A DNA stretch of 64,000 bases from MWBF01 sp040772005 (GTDB lineage Bacteria; Chloroflexota; Anaerolineae; CG2-30-64-16), in contig JAXGYZ010000012.1 in NCBI GenBank assembly GCA_040772005.1, positions 62,001 through 126,000 on the forward strand, written 5' to 3'. Positions 6,920 to 14,313 of this stretch are shown in pieces. A program made the translations under genes and the position numbers. The notes beneath the pieces were generated by a model. The model searched no databases. It was given only the letters and a program-made list of their open reading frames with translations, and was not told where the DNA came from. Position 1 is the stretch's first letter. Each line of letters begins with the position of its first letter.

Positions 6920-8085
6920 CGTTCGAGGATATCGTGCGCCGGCTGGCGGACCTGCTGGCCGAGTTGTTCCCCGCGGCGGCCGATGGGCCGCGCATCGCCC
7001 AGGCCGCCGGCATCGAGCTGGATGACAGCCTGCTGGCCGGCGGCTCGGATCGTGTCGCCTGGTGGCGCGCGGTGCTCCGCACGGTGACGGAGGAGCAGGT
7101 GGGCAGCCTGCTGGCCGTGGCCCAGCAGGAACGTGCCGGCTCGTTCCAGTTGTTGATCCTGCAGAGCGAATTCGAGCGGTGGTGGCGCGAGCGTCACCAG
7201 GTCTACCGCAGCGCCAAACCGGGGGCCAGGCCTGAGCCTGCTCCCCAGGCGGCGGCTCCTCCAGCGGCCATTCCGAGGGAAGCGGAGCCGGAAACTACCG
7301 GGCCATCCGCCCCGCAATCTTCTTTCTCCGCGGGGGTTGCCGCAGTAACAACCCTGCGACTGGATGCGGCCGTGCCGGAGCGCGTGGTGGTGGGCCGCCC
7401 GTTCACGATTGCCGTTGCCGTCCGCCAGTTGGCCTCTCCGCGGCTGAGCGAGGCCGATATGCCCGTCATGCGCTCCGGCGATGCGCAGGTGTTCTGGCCG
7501 GCAGGACAACCGTTCGTGCGGCTGCGCCTCGAGGTCTCCTCGGCGTACTGCACGATGAACGACGAGTCCTCGCGCGCCTTCCGGCTCTACCAGGGCCACG
7601 ACTCACCGACGTTCTATTTCTCCCTTACGCCCACCGTCACCGGCCAGATCGATGTGCGCATCGAGCTGTATCAGGAAGAGGATCTCATCGGCAGCGCCCG
7701 CATCAACACGACGTCGGATGAGCAGGTGCAACGCCTGGCCGGCACGGTGGAGATCGTCATGCACAGCCAGACGGTCGAGGCCGCGCGCATGACCGCCGCG
7801 GCGAAGATGACCCTGGCAAAGGCGCTGTTGCGCTGTCCAACGGTCCTCGACCGGCAGAATCGGGATGCGATCGTCAATGACCTGCCTGAGGAAATCCGGG
7901 TCGGGGTGAGCCGCAGCGATTCAGCGCTGCTCGACGTGCAGAACATCATCGGGCTCGCCCTGAACTACGAGGGCGGGCTGGACGCCTTCATCGAGGGTGT
8001 GCGCCTGTTCGAGGGCGATTCGCTCCCCATGGCGGAGGTAGACCGCGTCCTGGGCGAGATCGGCTGGGTCAGGCAGGACGGCTGA
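6916..8085 (+). CDS. EAD1-like / beta-sandwich-like / EAD2-like protein
   Basis: ATG 6916 overlaps the stop of the pseudo-protease gene, giving 389 residues; a longer in-frame extension into that gene is not needed. Residues 1-90 form a divergent EAD1-like module (LADLLAELFP, WWRAVLRTVTEE). A Pro/Ala-rich linker (about 95-140) leads to a beta-rich region (145-285) with alternating strands such as RPFTIAVAVRQL, RLRLEVSSAYC and TGQIDVRIELYQEE, ending in NTTSDE; I do not recognise it firmly, but it looks like an immunoglobulin-like sandwich. Residues 297-385 are the third EAD2-like copy in the operon (ALLRCPTVLDRQNRDAIV, GDSLPMAEVDRVLGEIG). No catalytic motif is visible. It may be the recognition or scaffold subunit. 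Confidence 0.75.
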   Translation: MTFEDIVRRLADLLAELFPAAADGPRIAQAAGIELDDSLLAGGSDRVAWWRAVLRTVTEEQVGSLLAVAQQERAGSFQLLILQSEFERWWRERHQVYRSAKPGARPEPAPQAAAPPAAIPREAEPETTGPSAPQSSFSAGVAAVTTLRLDAAVPERVVVGRPFTIAVAVRQLASPRLSEADMPVMRSGDAQVFWPAGQPFVRLRLEVSSAYCTMNDESSRAFRLYQGHDSPTFYFSLTPTVTGQIDVRIELYQEEDLIGSARINTTSDEQVQRLAGTVEIVMHSQTVEAARMTAAAKMTLAKALLRCPTVLDRQNRDAIVNDLPEEIRVGVSRSDSALLDVQNIIGLALNYEGGLDAFIEGVRLFEGDSLPMAEVDRVLGEIGWVRQDG

Positions 8086-8096
8086 CTGCGCAGCGG

Positions 8097-9446
8097 TCAG
8101 CCGATGAGCACCTGGGCTTCGGGGTAGGCGACGGGCTGAGGCGGGGCGGTCTGTGCCAGCGCGGCAACCAGCGTCAGCGCGCCCAGCCGTCCCCAGAACA
8201 TCACGAAGATGATGACGAGCTGGCCGAAGAGGTTGAGCTGGTCCGTGAAGGCCAGCGACAGGCCGGTAGTAGCAAACGCTGAGACCACCTCGAACAGCGC
8301 GGTATCGAGCGTGGCATGGTGCGTCACCAGGATCAGCCAGGTTGCGATGCCGACCACAAACAGGGAGACGGTCAGCACGGCGCCGGCGCGGCGGACGGTC
8401 TCCGTCCCGATGGACCGGCCCCCAATCTGCGCGACCGGCTGGCCCTGAGCATACGCCCAGAGCGAGAGTGTCAGAACGGCGAATGTGCCGGTCGTGATGC
8501 CCCCGCCCATGGATGCCGGTGCGGAACCGATCAGCATGAGCGCCATGATGAGCCATTGACTGGCCGGCGTCAACTGCTCGAAGGTTGCCAGAGCTGCAAA
8601 CCCCGCAGTGCGTGCTGAGATCGACTGGAACAGCGACATGCTGATGCGCTCGAACCCGGTCATGTGCGCCATTGTGCCGCTCAACCTGGACTCGGCCAGC
8701 AGGATGCCCAGCCACCCCGCTCCGATCAATGCCGCATAGACTGCGAATGTGATCTTCGTGTGCAGGGTGAGCTTGCCCCGCTGCCAGAACAGGTCCGAGA
8801 GCACAGGGATGCCCAGCCCGCCGAAGATGATCAACCCCGAGAAGACGCCGAGGGTGAACGGATCTGTGGGAATGCCGCCGGTATGGCCGGGCGTGCCCGT
8901 GAACAGCTCGAACCCTGCGTTGCAGAAGGCGGATGTCGCGTGGAAGATGGCATAGAAGAGCGCGCGGCCATCGCCCAACATCTGCCGCCAGCTCAGCCAC
9001 AGGAGCGCCGCGCCGGTCACCTGAATCGCCAGCGAAGTCAGAAAGACCCGGCCCGCAATGTTCAGGATGGCACGCGGCTCCAGCAGACCCAGCGAGTCGC
9101 GCAGTGCCAGCCGGTCGGCCAGCGAGATTCTCCGGCCCAGCAGCCGCAGGATGACCACTGCCGCGGACATGAAGCCGACGCCGCCGACCTGGATGAGCAG
9201 CAGCAGGATCACCTGGCCCGCGAAGCTGAGGTCCTGCGCCGGCACAATGATCGAGAGTCCTGTCACAGCCAGCGCGGAGGTTGCGGTGAAAAGGGCCTCG
9301 TTGCCTGCCAGCGGCCGCGTGGCAACCCCCGGCAGCAGAAACAGGAGCGTGCCGAGCAGGATCAGCACCCCCAGCCCGCCTACCAGCCGGACGGCGGTCG
9401 GGATACGGCGACGCCGCAGTTTGCGGGCGGTCCGCGCGCGTTCCAT
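8097..9446 (-). CDS. ktrB: KtrB/TrkH-type potassium channel subunit
   Basis: The 449-residue, very hydrophobic protein shows four membrane-pore-membrane repeats with a glycine in each pore loop: TSALAVTGLS, HATSAFCNAGFE, SARTAGFA and SAFATTGLS. The cytoplasmic N-terminus is Arg-rich. This is the K+-conducting subunit of a Ktr-type uptake system, gated by the RCK protein KtrA, which is encoded 14 nt upstream on the same strand. The length fits KtrB (about 440-460) rather than the longer TrkH. It is convergent with the protease operon, with only 11 nt between the two stops. Confidence 0.92.
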   Translation of the reverse strand: MERARTARKLRRRRIPTAVRLVGGLGVLILLGTLLFLLPGVATRPLAGNEALFTATSALAVTGLSIIVPAQDLSFAGQVILLLLIQVGGVGFMSAAVVILRLLGRRISLADRLALRDSLGLLEPRAILNIAGRVFLTSLAIQVTGAALLWLSWRQMLGDGRALFYAIFHATSAFCNAGFELFTGTPGHTGGIPTDPFTLGVFSGLIIFGGLGIPVLSDLFWQRGKLTLHTKITFAVYAALIGAGWLGILLAESRLSGTMAHMTGFERISMSLFQSISARTAGFAALATFEQLTPASQWLIMALMLIGSAPASMGGGITTGTFAVLTLSLWAYAQGQPVAQIGGRSIGTETVRRAGAVLTVSLFVVGIATWLILVTHHATLDTALFEVVSAFATTGLSLAFTDQLNLFGQLVIIFVMFWGRLGALTLVAALAQTAPPQPVAYPEAQVLIG

Positions 9447-9460
9447 GATGGAGGGGGCCC

Positions 9461-10126
9461 CTATGAGATCCTGGTCAGCCGGTCAAGGTTCGCGTTGGAG
9501 CCAATCACGACGAGCAAGTCTTCCTCCTGCATAATCACGTCCGCGGATGGCGATATCAGAAATTCCTCCTGCCGCTTGATAGCGAGCAGGGTGATCGCAA
9601 ACCGGCCGCGCAGGTCGACCTGGCGCAGGCTCCGGCCCACAAACGAGCCGGGCGTGCGGAGTTCGGTGATGGCGTGATTCGCATCCAGCACCAGTTGGTC
9701 GAGCAGTAAGGGCATGGTCAGGCTGTAGGCGAGCCGCTGCCCGGCCTCATATTCGGGCAGGACGACGCGGTCTGCGCCGACCTTGAGCAGGATGGCCTGC
9801 TGGCGTTCGCTCAATGCCTTGCACACGACATGGCGCACGCCCAGGCTTTTCAGCGCCACGGTTGCCATCAGGTTGCTCTCGAAGTCCGCGCCGATGGCGA
9901 CCACGACCGTATCGAATGCGGCAATGTCGATGGCGCGCAGCGCATCCTCATCGGTAGCATCCAGGGATACCGTCTGCGTCAGCTCATCGGCAAACTCCTG
10001 TACCAGGGCGCGGTCGCGATCGATGCCGACGACGGTGTAACCGCGGCCGGCCAGGGTCAGCGCGAGGCTGCTGCCGAAGCGGCCGAGACCGATCACGGCA
10101 AATTCAGGTTGGTTGTTCCGTGCCAT
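9461..10126 (-). CDS. ktrA: KtrA/TrkA RCK-domain regulator of potassium uptake
   Basis: The 221-residue protein begins with an RCK_N Rossmann motif (FAVIGLGRFGSSLALTL, then GIDRD with the adenosine-binding acid) and ends with an RCK_C domain from about residue 135. It is a cytoplasmic ring-forming gate regulator that binds ATP/ADP or NAD(H) and opens KtrB. RCK_C domains of this family often also bind c-di-AMP, which is notable because a DarA-like c-di-AMP receptor candidate is encoded at 19836. It is transcribed first, directly ahead of ktrB. Confidence 0.92.
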   Translation of the reverse strand: MARNNQPEFAVIGLGRFGSSLALTLAGRGYTVVGIDRDRALVQEFADELTQTVSLDATDEDALRAIDIAAFDTVVVAIGADFESNLMATVALKSLGVRHVVCKALSERQQAILLKVGADRVVLPEYEAGQRLAYSLTMPLLLDQLVLDANHAITELRTPGSFVGRSLRQVDLRGRFAITLLAIKRQEEFLISPSADVIMQEEDLLVVIGSNANLDRLTRIS

Positions 10127-10168
10127 AGACGTGGGTTCCTCGAGCAGTCAAACTGGGGCGTCATGTAC

Positions 10169-10197
10169 AGTCTACTCCGGTCCGGTGTCTTTCGCAA
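10169..10197 (-). promoter_or_regulatory. Candidate ktrAB promoter
   Basis: On the minus strand TTGCGA (10197-10192) and TAGACT (10174-10169) are separated by 17 bp, placing a start near 10162, 36 nt before the ktrA ATG. The -10 box is moderate, so this is a tentative call. Confidence 0.4.
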
Positions 10198-10303
10198 ACG
10201 GCAAATGTCGCAAATGGTATTTAAGGTCCCTGTCTGTGGCAAGGTTTTGTGATAGCTTTGTCAACAGACAAGCTCGGCGCAACCTTCACGTTGCTGGCCG
10301 AAA

Positions 10304-10332
10304 TTGCCAACATTCGACAATAGCTATACAAT
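10304..10332 (+). promoter_or_regulatory. Candidate promoter of the cooC-carH1 operon
   Basis: TTGCCA (10304-10309), 17 bp, then TACAAT (10327-10332), about 50 nt before the cooC ATG at 10387. Two 11-bp direct repeats, ACAATAGCTAT (10317-10327) and ACAATGGCTCG (10328-10338), overlap the -10 box. They recall the 11-bp-phased ACA repeats at the carH2 and crp promoters but sit on the -10 instead of the -35. Confidence 0.45.
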
Positions 10333-10386
10333 GGCTCGTGTAACAGACGACTTGATTATTATCGCTGACCAGGACGAGGACATATC

Positions 10387-11169
10387 ATGCCAAAGATTGC
10401 CATTACCGGAAAAGGCGGCGTCGGCAAGACGACGTTGACCGCGCTGCTCTCGTACGTCTATGCCCGGCGGGGCCATGATGTCATTGCCATCGATGCGGAC
10501 CCTGCGGGGAACCTGGGGATGGCCTTCGGGCTAAGTGCGGCGTTGGATGCCGAACTCAAGCCCATTGCGGAGATGGAAGCGTTGATCTACGAGCGCACCG
10601 GCGCGCAACCCGGCACGGTCGGCGGCTGGTTCAAGCTCAACCCGAAGGTGGACGATATCCCGGAGAGCTTCAGCATCCATCATCGGGGCGTGCGACTTCT
10701 GCGCCTGGGTACAGTGCGCGGGGGCGGCACCGGTTGTCTATGTCCCGAAAATGCACTCCTCAAGGCCCTGGTCACGCACCTGCTGCTGCGCAAGAACCAG
10801 ACGCTCATCCTGGACATGGAAGCGGGCGTCGAGCACCTGGGCCGGGGCACAGCCGGCTCGGTGGACGCGTTCGTGATTGTCGTGGAGCCGGGCCTGCGCA
10901 GCCTGGGCACGGCAGAGCAGATTCGCGGGTTGGCCGCGGAGATCGGCATCCACCGGGTGTACCTGGTGGCGAACAAGACGCGCCATGCGGAAGATGAAGC
11001 CTTCATCCGGGCGCATGCGGACGGCCTGCCTGTGCTGGGCAGCCTGCCGTATACGCCGGACGCGGTCGCAGCAGACCAGGGCGGACTGGCCGTATTTGAC
11101 CAGGCGCCGGAGTTGTTGACGGCTGCAGAACGCATCGCGGACGCCCTGGCGGAACTGACGGTAGCGTGA
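10387..11169 (+). CDS. cooC: CooC-like MinD/ParA-family ATPase
   Basis: The 260-residue protein opens with the deviant Walker A motif GKGGVGKTT, has the switch I segment IDADPAGNLG, and carries the CooC hallmark CxC in TGCLCPENALL followed by LDMEAGVEHLGRGTA. CooC is the ATPase that helps insert nickel into CO dehydrogenase; the two Cys residues bind metal at the dimer interface. No CO dehydrogenase gene is visible here. Instead the gene is followed after 12 nt by a B12-dependent regulator, so a role in corrinoid or metal handling linked to that regulator is possible but unproven. Divergent from ktrAB. Confidence 0.85.
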   Translation: MPKIAITGKGGVGKTTLTALLSYVYARRGHDVIAIDADPAGNLGMAFGLSAALDAELKPIAEMEALIYERTGAQPGTVGGWFKLNPKVDDIPESFSIHHRGVRLLRLGTVRGGGTGCLCPENALLKALVTHLLLRKNQTLILDMEAGVEHLGRGTAGSVDAFVIVVEPGLRSLGTAEQIRGLAAEIGIHRVYLVANKTRHAEDEAFIRAHADGLPVLGSLPYTPDAVAADQGGLAVFDQAPELLTAAERIADALAELTVA

Positions 11170-11181
11170 GGCGAGGTGGCT

Positions 11182-12144
11182 ATGACTGAGGAAGCGCGCT
11201 TGAGTTCGTATGACGATGCGCCTGTCTACACCATCAAGACGGTCGTGCAGGAGACGGGCATCCCGCCGGCCACGCTGCGCGCCTGGGAGCGGCGTTACGG
11301 GGTCCTGTCGCCCGGCCGCAGCGACGGCGGCTACCGGCTCTACTCGGAGCGCGATATTGCCATCCTGCGCTGGCTGAAAACTCAGGTGGACACCGGCGTC
11401 TCCATCAGTCGGGCTGTGGCGTTGCTGGAACTGCGGCACCAGGCCGGCGAAGAGCCCGAACGCAAGCTCACCCGCACCGGACCAGACCCCGCGTTGCTCC
11501 CGCCCGCGGGCGCGCGCAGCGCCGAAGCCATCGGCGAGGAAATGGTTGAGGCGCTGCTGGCGTTTCAGGAGGCGCGGGTGGAAGCTATCCTGAACGAAGC
11601 CTTCGCGCTGTATCCGGTGGAAGCGGTGGCAGAGGACATCATCGCGCCCGTACTGGTGGAAATCGGTGAGATGTGGCACCAGGGCGAGGCGAGCATCGTG
11701 CAGGAGCACTTCGCCACGGCGATCCTGCGCCGCCGACTGACGGCCCTGTTCCACGCTTACGCCCAGCCCGCCACCGGGCCACTGGCGATGACCGGCTCCG
11801 GCCCGTCCGAATGGCATGATGTGGGCATCCTGCTCGTCAGCCTGGTGCTGCGCCGGCTGGGGTGGCGGGTCATCTATCTCGGCCAGAACGTGCCTGCGGA
11901 ACACCTGGGACAGGAGATCGTTCGGCTGCGTCCCGCGCTCGTCTGCCTCTCGGCCAGCACGCGCGAAAGCGCGCACGCGCTGGGGGAGGTGTACGAACTG
12001 GTGCGCGGCCTGCCGGAGCCGCGGCCCCGCCTGATCTTCGGTGGCCGCGCGTTCAATGTCCATCCGGAATTGCGGAGTCGCTTTGCCGGCACCTACATTG
12101 CGGGCAGCGCCCGGGAGCTCGCACAGGAACTCAACCTCGTCTAG
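11182..12144 (+). CDS. carH: CarH/LitR-like MerR-family B12-binding photoreceptor regulator (copy 1)
   Basis: ATG 11182 has gaggtgg upstream; a GTG 6 nt earlier is possible. The 320-residue protein has an N-terminal MerR helix-turn-helix (GIPPATLRAWERRYG ... GGYRLYSERDIAIL), a four-helix B12-cap domain with MWHQGEASIVQEH, and a C-terminal cobalamin-binding Rossmann domain with EWHDVG. The Trp-His and Glu-His spacing (10 residues from Trp to Glu) equals that of Thermus CarH, where it shields the adenosyl group and supplies the His ligand after photolysis; the His of EWHDVG is the lower axial ligand. It should be a light-released repressor. Together with the second copy and the CRP-type gene it resembles the Thermus LitR-LdrP arrangement. 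Confidence 0.88.
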   Translation: MTEEARLSSYDDAPVYTIKTVVQETGIPPATLRAWERRYGVLSPGRSDGGYRLYSERDIAILRWLKTQVDTGVSISRAVALLELRHQAGEEPERKLTRTGPDPALLPPAGARSAEAIGEEMVEALLAFQEARVEAILNEAFALYPVEAVAEDIIAPVLVEIGEMWHQGEASIVQEHFATAILRRRLTALFHAYAQPATGPLAMTGSGPSEWHDVGILLVSLVLRRLGWRVIYLGQNVPAEHLGQEIVRLRPALVCLSASTRESAHALGEVYELVRGLPEPRPRLIFGGRAFNVHPELRSRFAGTYIAGSARELAQELNLV

Positions 12145-12151
12145 CCCCTGA

Positions 12152-12179
12152 GTCGAGACGCTTTACTGAGCGTCTCGAC
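12152..12179. other. Perfect hairpin after carH1
   Basis: gtcgagacgct (12152-12162) and agcgtctcgac (12169-12179) form a perfect 11-bp stem with the 6-nt loop ttactg. It lies 8 nt after the carH1 stop and ahead of the carH2 promoter. It could end or attenuate the upstream transcript, but no T-tract follows, so a standard intrinsic terminator is not claimed. Confidence 0.6.
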
Positions 12180-12201
12180 CATAGCCCCTAGATTCATTCT
12201 G

Positions 12202-12249
12202 ACAAACTATAAACAAACTATTGACATCTGTTTACTTCTGTGCTATAGT
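12202..12249 (+). promoter_or_regulatory. carH2 promoter with three 11-bp direct repeats over the -35 box (putative CarH operator)
   Basis: Three head-to-tail 11-bp units start at 12202, 12213 and 12224: ACAAACTATAA, ACAAACTATTG and ACATCTGTTTA. The last unit begins inside the perfect -35 box TTGACA (12221-12226), which is followed after 17 bp by TATAGT (12244-12249). In Thermus CarH, DNA-binding domains of one tetramer occupy about 11-bp head-to-tail repeats that cover the -35 element, so this layout is what an autorepressed CarH promoter should look like. Confidence 0.72.
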
Positions 12250-12286
12250 AGCATCGTACTGAAATAGCAGCGGGAGAGCGCCAGAA

Positions 12287-13258
12287 GTGAACATGAATCC
12301 GAACGAGCTGGCAGGCGAGACAGACACTCAGCCTGTGTACAACATCAAGGCAGTGGTAGAAGCGACCGGTCTGCCCGCGGCAACCTTGCGTGCCTGGGAG
12401 CGCCGCTATGGCGCGCTGGCGCCCGGCCGCACCGACAGCGGTTACCGGCTCTACTCGGCCCAGGATATCAATGTGCTGCGTTGGCTCAAGGCGCGCGTAG
12501 CCGAAGGGCTTACCATCAGCCAGGCGATTGCCCTGCACAAGCATCGCCGGTTGGACGACCAGCCTCTTGCGGCAGCGGGCGAGCGGCGCCTGGAGAGCCG
12601 CCAGGGCCTCACTGCCGCGCGGGATGCGCTGCTGGCTGCGCTGGTGGATTTCGAGGAAGTGCGGGCCGACCGGCTCCTGGAAGAGGCCTTCGCCGTGTAT
12701 GGCCTCGAGGCCGTGACCGAGCATCTCATCGGTCCGGCGATGGTGCAGATCGGCGACCGCTGGCACCGTGGCGAACTGAGCACTGCGGTCGAGCACTTTG
12801 CCAGCAACTATCTGCGCCGCAAGATCGACGCCATCATCAACGCCGCGCCGCGGAACACGACCGGCCCCCTGGTGGTTCTGGGATGCGCACCGGATGATTG
12901 GCATGAGTTGGGCTTGCTCCTGATCTACCTGCTGCTGCGCCGCCGCGGCGTGCGCACGCTGTATCTGGGCCAAAACGTGCCGGTGTTGCAGTTTGTCGAA
13001 GAGATGGAACGTCTGCGCCCGGCCATCGTCATTATTTCTGCCACCACCGTTGAAACCGTGCGCGGTGTCGGCGAGCTTGCGGCTGCGCTGCAGAGCCTGC
13101 CGGAGCCGCGGCCGTTGTTCGCCTTTGGCGGCCGCGCCTTCAACGTACAGCCTGCATTGCGCCAGGAGATTCCGGGCGTCTTCCTGGGCGAAAACGCCCG
13201 AACCGCCGTGGAATATGTGGCCGCTTTGTTGGATGATATGAAAACCGCCAAGCCATAG
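12287..13258 (+). CDS. carH: CarH/LitR-like MerR-family B12-binding photoreceptor regulator (copy 2)
   Basis: The protein (323 residues from GTG 12287; ATG 12293 is an alternative) repeats the architecture of copy 1: MerR HTH (GLPAATLRAWERRYG, SGYRLYSAQDINVL), cap domain with RWHRGELSTAVEH, and cobalamin domain with DWHELG. The Trp-His/Glu-His residues and the axial His are all present, so it too should bind adenosylcobalamin and respond to light. The first and last thirds are most alike between the copies; the linker after the HTH differs. It has its own strong promoter carrying 11-bp repeats, so it may be controlled by itself, by copy 1, or by mixed tetramers. Confidence 0.87.
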   Translation: MNMNPNELAGETDTQPVYNIKAVVEATGLPAATLRAWERRYGALAPGRTDSGYRLYSAQDINVLRWLKARVAEGLTISQAIALHKHRRLDDQPLAAAGERRLESRQGLTAARDALLAALVDFEEVRADRLLEEAFAVYGLEAVTEHLIGPAMVQIGDRWHRGELSTAVEHFASNYLRRKIDAIINAAPRNTTGPLVVLGCAPDDWHELGLLLIYLLLRRRGVRTLYLGQNVPVLQFVEEMERLRPAIVIISATTVETVRGVGELAAALQSLPEPRPLFAFGGRAFNVQPALRQEIPGVFLGENARTAVEYVAALLDDMKTAKP

Positions 13259-13321
13259 CCGGCCTTACAGCATCGAGTGCGGCAACCTGAAGGGAAGATT
13301 AAGAATTAATTAACAGCTTTG

Positions 13322-13358
13322 ACAAACTATTGACATATGGCTGATTTTCACTTATACT
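13322..13358 (+). promoter_or_regulatory. crp promoter with 11-bp direct repeats over the -35 box
   Basis: ACAAACTATTG (13322-13332) is identical to the middle repeat of the carH2 promoter and is followed in 11-bp phase by ACATATGGCTG (13333-13343). The perfect -35 box TTGACA is 13330-13335, then 17 bp, then TATACT (13353-13358). The shared sequence GACAAACTAT at the same place relative to both -35 boxes suggests control by one regulator, most simply a CarH-type protein. Confidence 0.72.
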
Positions 13359-13425
13359 CTTGAGAGTAATTGGAGTGAGAATCACAGACCGGTGGTAGTA
13401 CGGCGTGCAAAGGGGAGGTGTTCTG

Positions 13426-14091
13426 ATGGTGCATCGAGGGAAGCAGCGTTCGGTACCGGAGATCTTAATCGAGCTCCGCGAAGATGATCCCGAATTCAAG
13501 CAAGCAATCACGGCGCAGTCGATCCGCGCAGGGCAAACTGTCGCGGAACCGGATGTGCTGGCGCGAAATCTCTTTACCCTGATGAAGGGCCGGGTGCAGT
13601 TGATTCGTGAAGGTCCCAACGGGCGGCGGCTGGCAATTGCCACGTTGGGCCCGGGTTCGATGTTCGGTGAAGGCGCGCTGCTGGGCGCGGCGGATCCGTG
13701 TGTGAAGGCCGTGGCCTTGACCGATTGTGTGCTGTGGATGGTGCCGCAGCCGCAGGCGCAGACTCTCGCGCTGCGCTACCCGGTGTTGAGCTGGGGCCTG
13801 CTGCAGACCGTGGGGCAGCGGCTGGCCCAGGTCGAGAACCGCATGGAAGAAGTCGCCTACAAGCGGCTGCCGGAGCGGCTGGCGAGCCTCCTGCTGGAGC
13901 TGGCGAACGGCGGGAAGGCCATTCGCGGCACGAGCCACCAGGCGCTCGCGGACATGTTGGGCACGTACCGCGAGACCATCAGCGCCATCCTGCGCAGCTT
14001 CAAGGATGACGGGCTGGTTGAGCTCGGCTACCGGAAGATCGAGCTGCGGGATGTGCGCGGCCTGCGCATGGCTGCCGGCAGCATCGAGTAA
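13426..14091 (+). CDS. CRP/FNR-family regulator (LdrP-like)
   Basis: ATG 13426 follows ggggaggtg by 5 nt and gives 221 residues; upstream in-frame GTG 13405 is less likely. Residues 20-130 form a cyclic-nucleotide-binding-like beta roll (LFTLMKGRVQLIREGPNGRRLAIATLG split by turns, FGEGALLG), and residues 150-215 a Crp-type winged helix (SHQALADMLGTYRETISAILR). No Cys cluster for an Fe-S centre is seen, so FNR-type oxygen sensing is unlikely, and the usual cAMP-contact RS pair is absent. In Thermus the CRP/FNR protein LdrP sits beside the litR photoreceptor and activates carotenoid and photolyase genes without an effector; the same pairing here suggests a light-response activator. Confidence 0.82.
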   Translation: MVHRGKQRSVPEILIELREDDPEFKQAITAQSIRAGQTVAEPDVLARNLFTLMKGRVQLIREGPNGRRLAIATLGPGSMFGEGALLGAADPCVKAVALTDCVLWMVPQPQAQTLALRYPVLSWGLLQTVGQRLAQVENRMEEVAYKRLPERLASLLLELANGGKAIRGTSHQALADMLGTYRETISAILRSFKDDGLVELGYRKIELRDVRGLRMAAGSIE

Positions 14092-14105
14092 GGTTTTAGC
14101 TTAGT

Positions 14106-14226
14106 GTCTATCCGAGAATTGCTCTGGCCGGTCTCGGCAACCGGAGGTTGCACAACCGAGCCAGGGGCACGATGTGCTGTGGCTTCACCACAGCCGAGAC
14201 CGGCCCCAGCGGTTTTTCGGATAGAC
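14106..14226. repeat. MITE-like 121-bp palindromic element
   Basis: Terminal inverted repeats gtctatccga (14106-14115) and tcggatagac (14217-14226) are perfect over 10 bp, and the arms continue with ggccggtctcgg against ccgagaccggcc. The centre holds a second small dyad (ctgtggcttcaccacag). It has no coding capacity. Part of its core, the ggccggtctc/gctcggtc words, recurs in the element inserted in a molybdopterin-subunit gene at 55081-55161. Confidence 0.7.
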
Positions 14227-14239
14227 TCTTAGTCCGTTT

Positions 14240-14275
14240 ACGGGAGCAGCGTACTGGCGTTGCTCCCGTATTGTT
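14240..14275. terminator. Hairpin terminator candidate downstream of crp
   Basis: acgggagca (14240-14248) pairs perfectly with tgctcccgt (14261-14269) around a 12-nt loop and is followed by attgttt. It is placed between the crp-like gene and the SDR gene and is the best terminator candidate for the light-response operon. Confidence 0.55.
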
Positions 14276-14313
14276 TAAGGGGCCGAAACCGTGTATGATA
14301 CGCAGCAGAGGCG

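Noticed and set aside
8664..9677. 337-codon plus-strand frame
   Set aside because: Antisense to ktrB; Gln/Arg-rich shadow composition.
11000..12300. Cobalamin riboswitch near carH1/carH2
   Set aside because: No B12-box-like sequence or large conserved fold was seen; the gaps are too short and are explained by hairpin and promoter.
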